Shown: positions 10,015 through 18,828 of the stretch, piece by piece
Layout of the letters: each line of letters opens with the position of its first letter
Position numbering within the stretch: position 1 is the stretch's first letter
Source of the DNA: Oscillospiraceae bacterium
GTDB lineage: Bacteria > Bacillota > Clostridia > Oscillospirales > Oscillospiraceae
DNA: 43,163 nt
Direction: 5' to 3'
Assembly: GCA_015067525.1 (NCBI GenBank)
Contig: SVMH01000014.1
Location: 1 to 43,163 of the forward strand
Notes under the pieces: generated by a model
What the model was told of the DNA's origin: nothing
What the model saw: the letters and a program-made list of their open reading frames with translations, nothing else
The model's database searches: none
Program-made: the position numbers and the translations under genes

Positions 10015-10043
10015 TTGACACGGCCAAGCAATTGCCGTATGAT
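10015..10043 (+). promoter_or_regulatory. Strong sigma-A promoter for acpP
   Basis: TTGACA, exactly 17 nt, TATGAT, in the 83-nt gap after plsX. This near-consensus promoter fits the high demand for acyl carrier protein. No FapR-like palindrome was seen. Confidence 0.85.
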
Positions 10044-10082
10044 TTTTCACGATGAAACCCGAATGGGAAGGAGGACTACCGC

Positions 10083-10328
10083 ATGACGATGGAAGAAATC
10101 TTCAAAACGATGCAGGACCTGATTGCTGAGCAGTTTGCTCTGGAGCCTGATGAGATCAGCATGGAGAGCTCCTTTACGGATGATCTGGGCGCCGATTCCG
10201 TTGACCTGGTGGAACTGGTCATGGCTATGGAAGAGGAATTCGACATCGGTGAGATCGATGAAGAAGACCTGACCAGCCTGAAGACGGTTGGCGACTGCGT
10301 CCGTTATCTCAACGGTAAGCTTAACTGA
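10083..10328 (+). CDS. acpP: Acyl carrier protein
   Basis: An 81-aa acidic helical protein that carries acyl chains on phosphopantetheine during fatty acid and phospholipid synthesis. The attachment motif is [10 protein letters not shown] with Ser39. AAGGAGG precedes the ATG. It follows plsX, which uses acyl-ACP, and precedes rnc, the usual bacterial gene neighbourhood. It is flanked by its own promoter and terminator. Confidence 0.97.
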   Translation: MTMEEIFKTMQDLIAEQFALEPDEISMESSFTDDLGADSVDLVELVMAMEEEFDIGEIDEEDLTSLKTVGDCVRYLNGKLN

Positions 10329-10340
10329 CAACAGCTGAAA

Positions 10341-10382
10341 AAAGAGGCCCCGCCCATGGATATGTGCGGGGTTTCCTTTTTC
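10341..10382 (+). terminator. Terminator after acpP
   Basis: Stem CCCCGC / GCGGGG (10348-10353 and 10366-10371) with a 12-nt loop; A-rich before it and TTTCCTTTTT after it. Confidence 0.75.
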
Positions 10383-10402
10383 CGCTGTGGAGAGGAGACA
10401 CA

Positions 10403-11086
10403 ATGAAAACCTTAGAAGAGAAGCTGGGCTACACCTTCCGCGACCGGCAGCTGCTGGAAGCGGCCCTGTATCACAGCTCCTATGCCAACGAGCACCGCGG
10501 CAGCGGTATCCAGAGCAATGAGCGGCTGGAGTTCCTGGGCGACAGCGTGCTGGGCATGGTGACGGCGGACTATCTTTACCGCAAGCACCCCCATCTGCCG
10601 GAGGGCGACCTGACCCGCATCCGCGCCGCCCTTGTGTGCGAGCAGAGCCTGTACGAGGTGGCGCAGAGTCTGAATCTGGGCAGCTATCTCAAGCTGGGTC
10701 GGGGCGAGGAGAGCGGCGGTGGTCGTCAGCGGCCCTCCATTCTGGCCGATGCCACCGAGTCCGTGTTCGCAGCCGTGTATCTGGACGGCGGACTGGAGGA
10801 GGCTCGCAGCCTCATCCACCGGGTGCTTTTGGACAAGGAGCGGGAGGAAGTGGTGGAGGAGCGCCGCCGCGATTACAAAACGGCGTTGCAGGAACTGGTG
10901 CAGCGCACCCCCGGCCACACCATCACCTATGAGCTGGTGTGGGAAACGGGCCCCGATCATTGCCGCGTGTTTGTGATGGAAGTCCGGGTGGACGGCGAAG
11001 CTGTGGGCCGCGGTGAAGGCCGCAGCAAGAAGAGCGCCGAACAGGCCGCTGCCTGTGATGCCCTTGCCAGAATGAAAAATCAATAA
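10403..11086 (+). CDS. rnc: Ribonuclease III
   Basis: A 227-aa double-strand-specific endonuclease for rRNA and mRNA maturation. The catalytic signature NERLEFLGDSVLG starts at residue 39 (Glu40 and Asp47 match the E. coli metal ligands), and the second acidic cluster is in ADATESVFAAVYLDGG. A dsRNA-binding domain occupies about 155-225 (YKTALQELVQRTPGHTITYE and a GRGEGRSKKSAEQAAA end). The ATG at 10403 follows GAGAGGAGA; the upstream in-frame extension covers the terminator loop. smc and ftsY, the frequent downstream partners, are absent; uppP follows. Confidence 0.97.
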   Translation: MKTLEEKLGYTFRDRQLLEAALYHSSYANEHRGSGIQSNERLEFLGDSVLGMVTADYLYRKHPHLPEGDLTRIRAALVCEQSLYEVAQSLNLGSYLKLGRGEESGGGRQRPSILADATESVFAAVYLDGGLEEARSLIHRVLLDKEREEVVEERRRDYKTALQELVQRTPGHTITYELVWETGPDHCRVFVMEVRVDGEAVGRGEGRSKKSAEQAAACDALARMKNQ

Positions 11087-11090
11087 CACG

Positions 11091-11119
11091 AAGGGTCATC
11101 TGTAAAGATGGCCCTTTTC
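11091..11119 (+). terminator. Terminator after rnc
   Basis: Stem AAGGGTCATC / GATGGCCCTT with a 6-nt loop (one G-U type pair), followed by TTTTCG. Confidence 0.75.
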
Positions 11120-11159
11120 GCTTCTTTGGCAAGAAAGGGTAGTATTTTTGCTGATCCTA

Positions 11160-11168
11160 TGATATAAT
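11160..11168 (+). promoter_or_regulatory. Extended -10 promoter for uppP-ftsK
   Basis: TGATATAAT: a perfect TATAAT with the extended TGn, and no good -35 at 16-18 nt. The 5' leader to the uppP ATG would be about 85 nt. Confidence 0.6.
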
Positions 11169-11260
11169 GAATATTCATAAAGAGAAAAATGCGGTACAAA
11201 ATGCAATATTTTTCGCGTTTTCTACCGGCTGTAATCAAATTCGACGGGAGTGACACAGAT

Positions 11261-12088
11261 ATGACGTATTTATCCTCCTTTCTGCTGGGCCTGATCCAGG
11301 GTGTGGCGGAGTTTCTGCCCATCTCCAGCTCCGGCCATCTGGCTATTGCCCAGAATCTGTTGAACCTGCAGGCAGAGGTGCCGGAATTCTACGATGTACT
11401 GCTGCATCTGGGAACGCTGCTGGCGGTGTTCGTGGCTTATTGGCAGGACATCGTGGATATGGTGGGTGAGTTTTTCCGCGGTGCCGGCGATCTGGTGCGG
11501 CGTTCGACGCCCACGCCCGTGCCGCCAGCCCGGCGCATGATCGTGCTGATCGTCATCGCCACGCTGCCCCTGTTTGCCGTGCTGCCCATCCGCAAGTCGG
11601 TGCAGGGTCTGGGCGATAATATGGTGTTCATCGGCGCAGCGCTGATCGTGACGGGCTTTTTGCTCTTTGCCAGCGACCTGATGCGCAAGGGCCGCAAGAC
11701 GGAGCGCCACGCCACCTGGCTGGACGCCATCGTGGTGGGTATCGGTCAGGCCATTGCCACCGTGCCCGGTATCTCCCGTTCCGGCATGACCATCACCGCC
11801 GGCTGCTTCTGCGGCTTTGAGCGGAAGTTCGCGGTACGCTTTTCGTTCCTCATGTCCATTCCCGCCATTCTGGGCGCCAACATTCTCAGCCTGGCCGACG
11901 CCATCGACGCGGGCGTCAACTGGGCGGAGCTGCCCATGTATCTGGTGGGCGTGGTGACCGCCGCTGTGGTGGGTTACCTGTGCATCCGTTTGCTGAAGAT
12001 GATCGCCGACAAGGGCAAGTTCGGCTTTTTTGCCTATTACTGCTGGGCGGTGGGCGTGCTGACGCTGGTGCTCAACGCTGTCAAGTAA
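11261..12088 (+). CDS. uppP: Undecaprenyl-diphosphatase UppP (BacA)
   Basis: A 275-aa polytopic membrane enzyme that dephosphorylates undecaprenyl pyrophosphate to recycle the lipid carrier of peptidoglycan synthesis; extra copies give bacitracin resistance. The two family motifs are LIQGVAEFLPISSSGHLAI near the N-terminus and GIGQAIATVPGISRSGMTI in the middle. About eight hydrophobic segments are visible. The ATG at 11261 has GGGAG upstream; an upstream in-frame ATG would add a charged stretch not typical of the family. ftsK starts 38 nt downstream. Confidence 0.95.
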   Translation: MTYLSSFLLGLIQGVAEFLPISSSGHLAIAQNLLNLQAEVPEFYDVLLHLGTLLAVFVAYWQDIVDMVGEFFRGAGDLVRRSTPTPVPPARRMIVLIVIATLPLFAVLPIRKSVQGLGDNMVFIGAALIVTGFLLFASDLMRKGRKTERHATWLDAIVVGIGQAIATVPGISRSGMTITAGCFCGFERKFAVRFSFLMSIPAILGANILSLADAIDAGVNWAELPMYLVGVVTAAVVGYLCIRLLKMIADKGKFGFFAYYCWAVGVLTLVLNAVK

Positions 12089-12126
12089 ACCGGTTTTACA
12101 TTACGAAAGAAAAGGAAGGAGCATCT

Positions 12127-14673
12127 ATGGCCTCTTCACAGAAGAAAAAAACCAATACCAAAACCAAGGCCGCCGCAAGTAAAAGCACCCGCAGCCGCAG
12201 GGAGACGGCACCGGAGCCCAAGCGCACCTATCGCCGGGAAATCGGCGCGGCGGTATGTCTGCTGCTGGCGCTGTGTGTGGCGGTGAGTTATTTCAGCGCC
12301 GACGCCTTTTTCCTGGCCATCTTTGCCACGGTACTCAAGGGCAGCTTCGGCTACGGTTACTGGGCGGTGGCTATCGTACTGGCGGTGGCCGGTGTGAACC
12401 TGCTGCGCCATCGCGACCGCCCCGTCACCCTGCGCACCATGTGTACGCTGCTGCTGCCGCTGATCGTGGGCGTGCTGTGCCATGTGCTGCTGTGCCGTGA
12501 GAGCTATGCCCTGGGCACGGCGGACCTGCTGCCCTCGCTGTGGCGTGACGGTCAGCTGCTGAAGTGCGGCGGCGCCGTCAGCGGTCTGCTGGCCGCGGCG
12601 CTGCTGGCGGGCTTCGGCAAGATCGTGTCTGCCATCGTGTTTGCTGTGGCGCTGGTGGGCTGCGTTTTCGGGGCCTTCCATCTCTCGCCGGAAAAGATGG
12701 CTCAGTCGCTGCGTGAGCGGCGTGAGGCCCGTCTGGCGGAGGAAGAGGCCTGGGCCGAAGAGGAAGACGGTCAGCTGCAGATCCCGTCCAAGCCCGCGCC
12801 GGCTGCTGTGAAAAAGCCTGCAGCGCGCCGCAGCACCATCGATATCCCGTTGGATGATGAGCTGCCTGCGGTGGATGAGGAGATCCCCGTACCGGAGATC
12901 AAGCCGGAGAAGAAGAGCTTCTTCATCCGCAAGAGCGACGATGTTCGCACTCCCGACCAGGTGCTCAAGGGCGAGAGCGTGAGCGCAGCCGAAGAGCAGG
13001 CTGCCGCCGCTCCTGCGCCGGAGAAGAAAAAGCGCCGCACCAAGGCTGAGGAGGTCTCCCGCGAAGAGGTGCAGCAGGCCACGGAAGAGGTCAGCCGCGC
13101 CATCGAGGAGGAACTGGCCGAGCCCGAGGAGACATATCAGTATCCCCCCATCACGCTGCTGGACGAGAACAGCGAGAGCAACTACACCGAGGTGGGCGCG
13201 GAGCTGCGCAGCAACTCCCGCCGCCTTGCCGAGACACTGCGCAGCTTTGGCGTGGAGGCCAAGGCCGGTGAAGTGGTCCACGGCCCCAGCGTGACCCGCT
13301 ACGAATTTACATTGGATCAGGGTGTGAAGCTCAGCAAGATCACCAACCTGGCCGACGATATCGCACTGGCGCTGGGTGCCAGCGGCGTGCGTATCGCCCC
13401 CATCCCCAACAAGATCAGCGTGGTGGGCATCGAGGTACCTAACCGTGCCGTGTCCGCCGTGCGCATCCGCGATGTCATCGAGTCCCGCGCCTTTACCGAA
13501 CACACCTCCTCTGTGGCCTTTGCTGTGGGTAAGGACATCGGCGGCAACCACATCGTGGGCAACATCGCGGCTCTGCCCCATGTGCTCATTGCCGGCACCA
13601 CCGGCTCGGGTAAGTCGGTGTGCACCAACTCCTTGATCGTGAGCCTCCTCTACAAGTCTACGCCGGAGGAAGTCCGCTTCATCATGGTGGACCCCAAGAT
13701 GGTGGAGCTGGCGCCCTACAACGGCATTCCTCATCTGCTGATTCCCGTGGTCACCGACCCGAAAAAGGCGGCGGGCGCCCTGCAGTGGGCGGTGTTCGAG
13801 ATGATGAAGCGCTACAAGCTGTTCTCGGAAAAGGGCGTGAAGAAGCTGGCGGAATATAACGCGCTGGCGGAGACAGACCCTGAGCTGAAAAAGCTGCCCA
13901 CCGTGGTGGTGGTCATCGACGAGCTGGCCGACCTGATGCTGGTAGCTGCCAAGGAAGTGGAAGAATCCATCTGCCGTGTGGCCCAGATGGGCCGTGCTGC
14001 CGGCATGCATCTGGTCATCGCCACCCAGCGCCCGTCCTCCGACGTCATTACGGGTCTGATGAAGGCCAATATCCCCAGCCGCATCGCCTTTGCGGTGGCA
14101 TCCTCTCTGGAGTCGCGCATCATTCTGGATACGCAGGGTGCCGAAAAGCTGGTGGGCCGCGGCGATATGCTCTACTTCCCCCTGGGCACCGGCAAGCCTC
14201 AGCGCGTGCAGGGCTGCTTCATCACCCCCGAGGAGATCGAGCGGGTGGTCAGCTTCGTCAAGGAGAGCGGCGAGGCCGACTATTCCACCGAGGTCATGGA
14301 GAAGATCGAAGAAGCCATGCGCAAGGACGAAAAGGGCGGCGACAAGAAGAGCGGCGGAGACAACAGCGCCTCTGCCGATGATGGCGACGAGCTGTTGCCC
14401 GCCGCTGTGGAAGTGGTGCTGGAGACGGGACAGGCTTCCGTGTCCATGCTGCAGCGCCGGCTGAAGCTGGGTTACTCCCGCGCCGCCCGTCTGGTGGACC
14501 AGATGGAGGAGCGGGGCATCGTGGGCCCCTTCGAAGGCTCCAAGCCCCGTCAGCTGCTGATCGACCGGGCCAAGTGGCAGGAGATGCAGATGGCGAGCGC
14601 CCAGCCCGAGCCTACTTTTGACCGCAGCGGCTCCATTTCCGACATGTTTGAGAGCCACGACGCACTGGAATAA
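12127..14673 (+). CDS. ftsK: DNA translocase FtsK/SpoIIIE
   Basis: An 848-aa membrane-anchored motor that pumps chromosomal DNA through the division or sporulation septum. A basic N-terminal tail (1-40) is followed by about four membrane segments (about 40-185), a charged linker rich in Glu, Ala and Lys (about 195-340), and the RecA-like motor. The Walker A motif GTTGSGKS is at 490-497 and the Walker B motif VVVVIDELAD has Asp598/Glu599. The C-terminal gamma winged helix (about 755-815; ASVSMLQRRLKLGYSRAARL) should read KOPS/SRS-type DNA sites. AAGGAAGGAG precedes the ATG. Confidence 0.97.
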   Translation: MASSQKKKTNTKTKAAASKSTRSRRETAPEPKRTYRREIGAAVCLLLALCVAVSYFSADAFFLAIFATVLKGSFGYGYWAVAIVLAVAGVNLLRHRDRPVTLRTMCTLLLPLIVGVLCHVLLCRESYALGTADLLPSLWRDGQLLKCGGAVSGLLAAALLAGFGKIVSAIVFAVALVGCVFGAFHLSPEKMAQSLRERREARLAEEEAWAEEEDGQLQIPSKPAPAAVKKPAARRSTIDIPLDDELPAVDEEIPVPEIKPEKKSFFIRKSDDVRTPDQVLKGESVSAAEEQAAAAPAPEKKKRRTKAEEVSREEVQQATEEVSRAIEEELAEPEETYQYPPITLLDENSESNYTEVGAELRSNSRRLAETLRSFGVEAKAGEVVHGPSVTRYEFTLDQGVKLSKITNLADDIALALGASGVRIAPIPNKISVVGIEVPNRAVSAVRIRDVIESRAFTEHTSSVAFAVGKDIGGNHIVGNIAALPHVLIAGTTGSGKSVCTNSLIVSLLYKSTPEEVRFIMVDPKMVELAPYNGIPHLLIPVVTDPKKAAGALQWAVFEMMKRYKLFSEKGVKKLAEYNALAETDPELKKLPTVVVVIDELADLMLVAAKEVEESICRVAQMGRAAGMHLVIATQRPSSDVITGLMKANIPSRIAFAVASSLESRIILDTQGAEKLVGRGDMLYFPLGTGKPQRVQGCFITPEEIERVVSFVKESGEADYSTEVMEKIEEAMRKDEKGGDKKSGGDNSASADDGDELLPAAVEVVLETGQASVSMLQRRLKLGYSRAARLVDQMEERGIVGPFEGSKPRQLLIDRAKWQEMQMASAQPEPTFDRSGSISDMFESHDALE

Positions 14674-14675
14674 GA

Positions 14676-14705
14676 AAAACCGCGCCTTCGGGCGCGGTTT
14701 TTTCG
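14676..14705 (+). terminator. Terminator after ftsK
   Basis: Stem AAACCGCGCC / GGCGCGGTTT with a TTCG tetraloop, followed by a T-run. Confidence 0.92.
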
Positions 14706-14745
14706 CAATGGAAAGTCCGGTTGCGGATTTGAAAAGGGAAATAGG

Positions 14746-14774
14746 TGGACAGTCATGGCCAAAGCAGGTACAAT
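14746..14774 (+). promoter_or_regulatory. Promoter for the XRE regulator gene
   Basis: TGGACA, 17 nt, TACAAT, about 24 nt before the ATG, with ATAAGGAGGT as the ribosome-binding site. Confidence 0.65.
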
Positions 14775-14797
14775 GCAGGCATAAGGAGGTGGCGCAT

Positions 14798-15331
14798 ATG
14801 ACGCTGGGTGAAAAGATATTGGCGCTGCGCAAGGCGCGGGGCTGGTCTCAGGAAGAGCTGGCCGGACGCATTGGTGTGACGCGGCAGGCCTTGTCTCGCT
14901 GGGAGTCCGATGCCGCTGTGCCGGACACGGTAAACGTGGTGCAGATGGCCGACCTCTTCGGCGTCAGCTGCGACTATCTGCTGCGGGAGGAATGGACGGA
15001 GGAGCAGACCACCGCACCGAAGGAAGGCTTATCAAAGGAATCGCGCATCGTAGCGTGGGCCCTGACGGCACTGGGTGCGGCGGGTGTGCTGACCATGATG
15101 ATCATCTGGAGCATGGATTGGGCGACATCGTCGACAAATCAGGGGCCGTTGGCGTATTGGCTCGGCAGAGGCTTGCTGTGGCTCTTCCTGATGTGTTGGA
15201 GCGTGTTTGCTATCGGCATTGCCGAGGTGCGGGGCGGCAAATTCAGCGAGTTGTTCCACGCTGTGCTGCACGAGGCGTCGCCGAAAAAGATCCGGCAGGA
15301 TCTGGGACTGGACAACGACGAAACGAAATAA
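14798..15331 (+). CDS. XRE-family helix-turn-helix regulator with C-terminal membrane segments
   Basis: A 177-aa protein. Residues 1-65 are an XRE/Cro-CI HTH (LGEKILALRKARGWSQEELA, then GVTRQALSRWESDAAVPD, and the common FGVSCDYLL end). After a short linker come two hydrophobic segments, roughly 84-106 and 122-146, so the DNA-binding domain is probably tethered to the membrane. Such regulators often respond to envelope signals or control a neighbouring gene. It is transcribed alone between two terminators and no target is evident. Confidence 0.9.
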   Translation: MTLGEKILALRKARGWSQEELAGRIGVTRQALSRWESDAAVPDTVNVVQMADLFGVSCDYLLREEWTEEQTTAPKEGLSKESRIVAWALTALGAAGVLTMMIIWSMDWATSSTNQGPLAYWLGRGLLWLFLMCWSVFAIGIAEVRGGKFSELFHAVLHEASPKKIRQDLGLDNDETK

Positions 15332-15358
15332 AAAGAGGACGCAGCTGCGTCCTCTTTT
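15331..15358. terminator. Bidirectional terminator
   Basis: A perfect 28-bp palindrome; each arm reads AAAAGAGGACGCAG and then CTGCGTCCTCTTTT. It lies between the convergent XRE and coiled-coil genes. Confidence 0.88.
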
Positions 15359-15363
15359 ATCGT

Positions 15364-15831
15364 TTAATCGTCGGGGCCAAAGTGATCGGCGTCGGTTTCT
15401 TCCGGCGGATCTGTCAGCGCCGCCAGCCGCGGCATTTGGGCGGTGAGCAGCTCGTCAATTCGCTTTTGCAGGGCGGACCAGTAGAACTCCGCCTTTTCCT
15501 CCGCCTGCGACACCATGGCGCGGCACTGCTCCTCCGTTTGGGCAAACAGGGCCTGAGCCTGCTGCTCGGCCTGTGCCAGACGCAGATAGTACTCCGACTC
15601 CTTGCGCCGCTTCATGTCCTCCACACTCTGCAGATATTGGTCGGCGGCGGCCTGCGAGGCATGAAACACGCCGTTGAGCTCCATGGCGGCCTGGGCAATG
15701 GAACCGGCCTCGTCCAGCACCAGCACCCGCTCATCCAGCGCGCGGCGCAGCGCATCGAGCTGCTGCTGTTGCTGCCGTACCAGAGTCAGCAGTTCCTCGC
15801 GGCTTAAATTGTCCAAAGGATTGTCCGTCAT
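15364..15831 (-). CDS. Coiled-coil protein of unknown function
   Basis: A 155-aa soluble protein not assigned to a family. It is rich in Gln, Ala, Glu and Leu, with a predicted coiled coil from about residue 10 to 125 (LVRQQQQQLDALRRALDE, and ESEYYLRLAQAEQQAQALFA). The acidic, proline-containing tail (DPPEETDADHFGPDD) is probably disordered. It has no signal peptide or membrane segment. The architecture vaguely recalls DivIVA-like scaffold proteins, but no family motif is present. It has its own promoter and shares the palindromic terminator with the XRE gene. Confidence 0.8.
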   Translation of the reverse strand: MTDNPLDNLSREELLTLVRQQQQQLDALRRALDERVLVLDEAGSIAQAAMELNGVFHASQAAADQYLQSVEDMKRRKESEYYLRLAQAEQQAQALFAQTEEQCRAMVSQAEEKAEFYWSALQKRIDELLTAQMPRLAALTDPPEETDADHFGPDD

Positions 15832-15858
15832 GGCATGTTACTCCGTGGTGTTTTCCTT

Positions 15859-15887
15859 ATTTTAACGCGATTTGCGCCCAGCGTCAA
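15859..15887 (-). promoter_or_regulatory. Promoter for the coiled-coil protein gene
   Basis: Minus strand: TTGACG, 17 nt, TAAAAT; the -10 is 28 nt from the ATG. Confidence 0.7.
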
Positions 15888-15890
15888 TGA

Positions 15891-15926
15891 AAAAAGGAAG
15901 CAGAGGCGGTACTCTGCTTCCTTTTT
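15891..15926 (-). terminator. Terminator after the AGCS symporter gene
   Basis: Stem AAAAAGGAAGCAGAG / CTCTGCTTCCTTTTT with a 6-nt loop; T-runs on both strands. Confidence 0.88.
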
Positions 15927-15933
15927 GAAAAGG

Positions 15934-17349
15934 TTAGTTCCAGAAATCGGTTTCCTGCTTCAGACCGATGTCGGCAGCCTTGAAGACGGGATCCTTGCCC
16001 TCCTTGCGCTGCTTCATATAGTCCTTCAGGGCATCCAGCGCAGGCTTGCCCAGCAGCAGGATGACGGGGATGTTGATGACCACCATGATGGCCTGGAAGA
16101 GGTCGGCGGTGTCCCAGGCGAGGCCGGCGCTCAGCAGGGCACCCACGAACACGATGGCGGTGGCGATCAGGCGGAAGACGGTCATAAAGGTCTGGGAGGG
16201 GCTGCGCTTGAGGATGTACTTCAGGCAGCCTTCGCAGTAATAGTAGTTGCCGATCAGCGTGGTGAAAGCGAAGAGGCACATGGCCACGGCGATGAAGATG
16301 GGGCCGAAGGAGCCCAGGGTAGCGGCCATGGTCTGCTGCACGTAGGGGGCGCCCTGCAGGGATTCCTCGGGAGCAATGCCGCTGGAGAGGCACATCAGAG
16401 CGGTAGCGGTGCAGATCAGCAGGGTGTCGATGAACACGGACAGCATCTGCACCAGACCCTGCTTGGCGGGGTGGGACACGTCGGCGGTGGCGGCGGCGTT
16501 GGGAGCGGAGCCCATACCGGCCTCGTTGGAGTACAGACCGCGCTTGATGCCCTGCATCATGGCGCTGCCGGCGAAGCCGCCGAAGATGGCCTTGAAGTCA
16601 AAGGCGCCGGCGAAGATGTTGGCGAACACGCCGGGGACATGCTTGATGTTGATGATGACAACGATGAGGGCCACCACGATGTAGATGACACCCATGATGG
16701 GGACCAGCACGCCGGTGATGTTGGTCAGGCGCTTGGCGCCGCCCAGAATGCAAACGGCAAACAGCACGGCCAGAATGGCACCGATGATGATGGGCGTGGT
16801 CTCACCATAGAAGCTGAAGCCGGAGAAGGAGGACTGCAGGTTGTAGGAGGCCAGCATGTTGTAGCCGATGGCGTAGGTGCAGATGAGCACCACGGCGAAG
16901 ATGACGCCCAGCCAGCGCTGCTTCAGACCGGATTCAATGTAGTAGGAAGGGCCGCCGTAGCTGGTGCCGTCCTTGTCGCGCTTTTTATAGATCTGAGCCA
17001 GGGTGGACTCGATGAAGGCGGAAGCGCCGCCCAGAATGGCGGTGACCCACATCCAGAATACGGCACCGTAGCCGCCCACGCAGATGGCGGTGGACACGCC
17101 CACGATGTTGCCGGTACCCACGCGGGAGGCGGTGGATACCATCAGCGCGGCGAAAGAGGAAATGGCTTTGTCATCCTTGGGCTTTTCCGTGACCACGCGG
17201 ATGGATTCACCGAACAGGCGGACCTGAATGAGGCCGGTGCGGATGGTGAAGTACAGGCCGGCTGCCAGCAGGAAGACCGGTACCCACGGATCGTACAGGA
17301 AGCCGCTGATGGCGTTGACGACGCCGTCGATGGCATTGATAATGTTCAT
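15934..17349 (-). CDS. AGCS-family Na+/alanine (or glycine) symporter
   Basis: A 471-aa inner-membrane protein of the alanine or glycine:cation symporter family (AlsT/DagA type), importing small neutral amino acids with Na+. About ten to eleven hydrophobic segments are visible. Family stretches include GLIQVRLFGESIRV, TASRVGTGNIVGVSTAI, FWMWVTAILGGASAFIESTL, GLYSNEAGMGSAPNAAAT, and FTTLIGNYYYCEG near the C-terminus. AAGGAGAG precedes the ATG. It has its own promoter and terminator. Alanine dehydrogenase occurs 15 kb away in this window, so alanine use is plausible but not shown. Confidence 0.95.
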   Translation of the reverse strand: MNIINAIDGVVNAISGFLYDPWVPVFLLAAGLYFTIRTGLIQVRLFGESIRVVTEKPKDDKAISSFAALMVSTASRVGTGNIVGVSTAICVGGYGAVFWMWVTAILGGASAFIESTLAQIYKKRDKDGTSYGGPSYYIESGLKQRWLGVIFAVVLICTYAIGYNMLASYNLQSSFSGFSFYGETTPIIIGAILAVLFAVCILGGAKRLTNITGVLVPIMGVIYIVVALIVVIINIKHVPGVFANIFAGAFDFKAIFGGFAGSAMMQGIKRGLYSNEAGMGSAPNAAATADVSHPAKQGLVQMLSVFIDTLLICTATALMCLSSGIAPEESLQGAPYVQQTMAATLGSFGPIFIAVAMCLFAFTTLIGNYYYCEGCLKYILKRSPSQTFMTVFRLIATAIVFVGALLSAGLAWDTADLFQAIMVVINIPVILLLGKPALDALKDYMKQRKEGKDPVFKAADIGLKQETDFWN

Positions 17350-17381
17350 GGATTTTCTCTCCTTATCTGTAATAATATCTT

Positions 17382-17410
17382 ATTATACAGGGGATCGGAA
17401 CAAAACGCAA
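17382..17410 (-). promoter_or_regulatory. Promoter for the AGCS symporter gene
   Basis: Minus strand: TTGCGT, 17 nt, TATAAT, 33 nt before the ATG. Confidence 0.75.
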
Positions 17411-17537
17411 CCGTAAAGAGGACGTAAAGAGGCGGGATTTGATGAAAAGAGGCCGGTGGTGCGTGGAAAACACGATCAAAAGGGCGAGAGGGGCGCAAAC
17501 GGGCGCGTGTTTTTTGGTGGAGTGCGGGTACGGCGCG

Positions 17538-17566
17538 TTGACATTTTTGAACGCTTGGGATAAGAT
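17538..17566 (+). promoter_or_regulatory. Promoter for the DAACS symporter gene
   Basis: TTGACA, 17 nt, TAAGAT, giving a leader of about 50 nt. It is divergent from the AGCS promoter; the ~275-nt gap between the two genes holds nothing else recognisable. Confidence 0.75.
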
Positions 17567-17624
17567 GTATCAGTATCGTACAGACGCGGAACGCTCCGCG
17601 GCTGTTTTGTGTAAGGAGGAAACT

Positions 17625-18818
17625 ATGAAAAATCTGTTCAAAAGTCTGCCTTTCCGGCTGCTGCTGGGCATCGCCATCGGCGTAGTCTGCGGCCTGATCT
17701 TCCCGGAGAGTGTGATGAAAGTCATCGTGACGCTGCAGTACATTATGGGTCAGCTCATCACCTTCTGTGTGCCTCTGATCATTATCGGCTTTATCGCCCC
17801 GTCCATCACCAAGCTGGGCAGCAACGCATCCCGCCTGCTACTGGTGGCGGTTTCCATTGCGTATATCTCTTCTGTCGGTGCAGCCTTCGCCTCCATGGGC
17901 GCCGGCTACGCCCTCATTCCCCACCTGTCCATCGACACCAGTGTGGAAGGTCTGCGTGATCTGCCTGCCGTGGTGTTCCAGCTGGATATCCCCCAGATCA
18001 TGTCCGTCATGAGCGCACTGGCTCTGTCCATCCTGCTGGGTCTGGCCGTTACCTGGACCAAGTCTCAGCGTTTTGCCGAGCTGCTCTCCGAGTTCCAGAA
18101 CATCGTGCTGGCCATCGTCAGCAAGGTGGTCATCCCTGTGCTGCCCTTCTATATCGCCGCCACCTTCTGCAACCTGAGCTATGAGGGCATGATCACCCGC
18201 CAGCTGCCTGCTTTCCTGCAGATCATCGTGATCGTCATCGTGGGCCACTACCTGTGGATGGCGCTGCTGTACGCCATTGCCGGCGCCTACTCCCGTAAGA
18301 ATCCCTTTGAGGTCATCCGCCACTATGGCCCCGCCTATCTGACCGCTATCGGCACTATGTCCTCCGCCGCCACGCTGGCCGTGGCTCTGCGCTGCGCCGG
18401 TAAGAGCAGCGTGCTGCGCAAGGATATGGTGGCCTTCGGTACGCCCCTGTTCGCCAACATCCACCTGTGCGGCTCCGTGCTGACTGAGGTGTTCTTCGTC
18501 ATGACCATCGGCAAGATCCTCTACGGCGAGATCCCCTCCGTGGGCACCATGGTGCTGTTCTGCCTGCTGCTGGGTATCTTCGCCATTGGCGCGCCCGGCG
18601 TGCCCGGCGGCACCGTCATGGCCTCTCTGGGTCTCATCACCGGCGTTCTGCTGTTCAAGAATGACGGTACGGCTCTGATGCTGGCCATCTTCGCCCTGCA
18701 GGACAGCTTCGGCACCGCCTGCAACGTCACCGGCGACGGCGCACTGACCCTGTTCCTCACCGGCTACGCCGAGAAGCACGGCATTGCGGAGACCGACGAG
18801 CAGTCTCCCCTGCAGTAA
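17625..18818 (+). CDS. Dicarboxylate/amino acid:cation symporter (DAACS/SDF family)
   Basis: A 397-aa membrane transporter of the glutamate/aspartate/dicarboxylate:cation family (GltP, DctA, SstT type). Visible features are FRLLLGIAIGVVCGLIFPES, then QLITFCVPLIIIGFIAPSI, a serine/alanine hairpin-1 region (GTMSSAATLAVALRC), and the hairpin-2/TM8 region (ALQDSFGTACNVTGDGALTL). The usual NMDGT of TM7 reads GTPLFANIHLCG here, so substrate choice may differ from classic glutamate carriers. AAGGAGG lies before the ATG at 17625. Monocistronic. Confidence 0.93.
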   Translation: MKNLFKSLPFRLLLGIAIGVVCGLIFPESVMKVIVTLQYIMGQLITFCVPLIIIGFIAPSITKLGSNASRLLLVAVSIAYISSVGAAFASMGAGYALIPHLSIDTSVEGLRDLPAVVFQLDIPQIMSVMSALALSILLGLAVTWTKSQRFAELLSEFQNIVLAIVSKVVIPVLPFYIAATFCNLSYEGMITRQLPAFLQIIVIVIVGHYLWMALLYAIAGAYSRKNPFEVIRHYGPAYLTAIGTMSSAATLAVALRCAGKSSVLRKDMVAFGTPLFANIHLCGSVLTEVFFVMTIGKILYGEIPSVGTMVLFCLLLGIFAIGAPGVPGGTVMASLGLITGVLLFKNDGTALMLAIFALQDSFGTACNVTGDGALTLFLTGYAEKHGIAETDEQSPLQ

Positions 18819-18828
18819 AGAAAACAAA

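Noticed and set aside
12136-14832. Very long open frame on the strand opposite ftsK (and similar long antisense frames opposite topA, the OPT gene, the Na/Pi gene and ald)
   Set aside because: Shadow frames caused by high GC at third positions; low-complexity His/Gly/Gln-rich translations with no ribosome site and no family motif.
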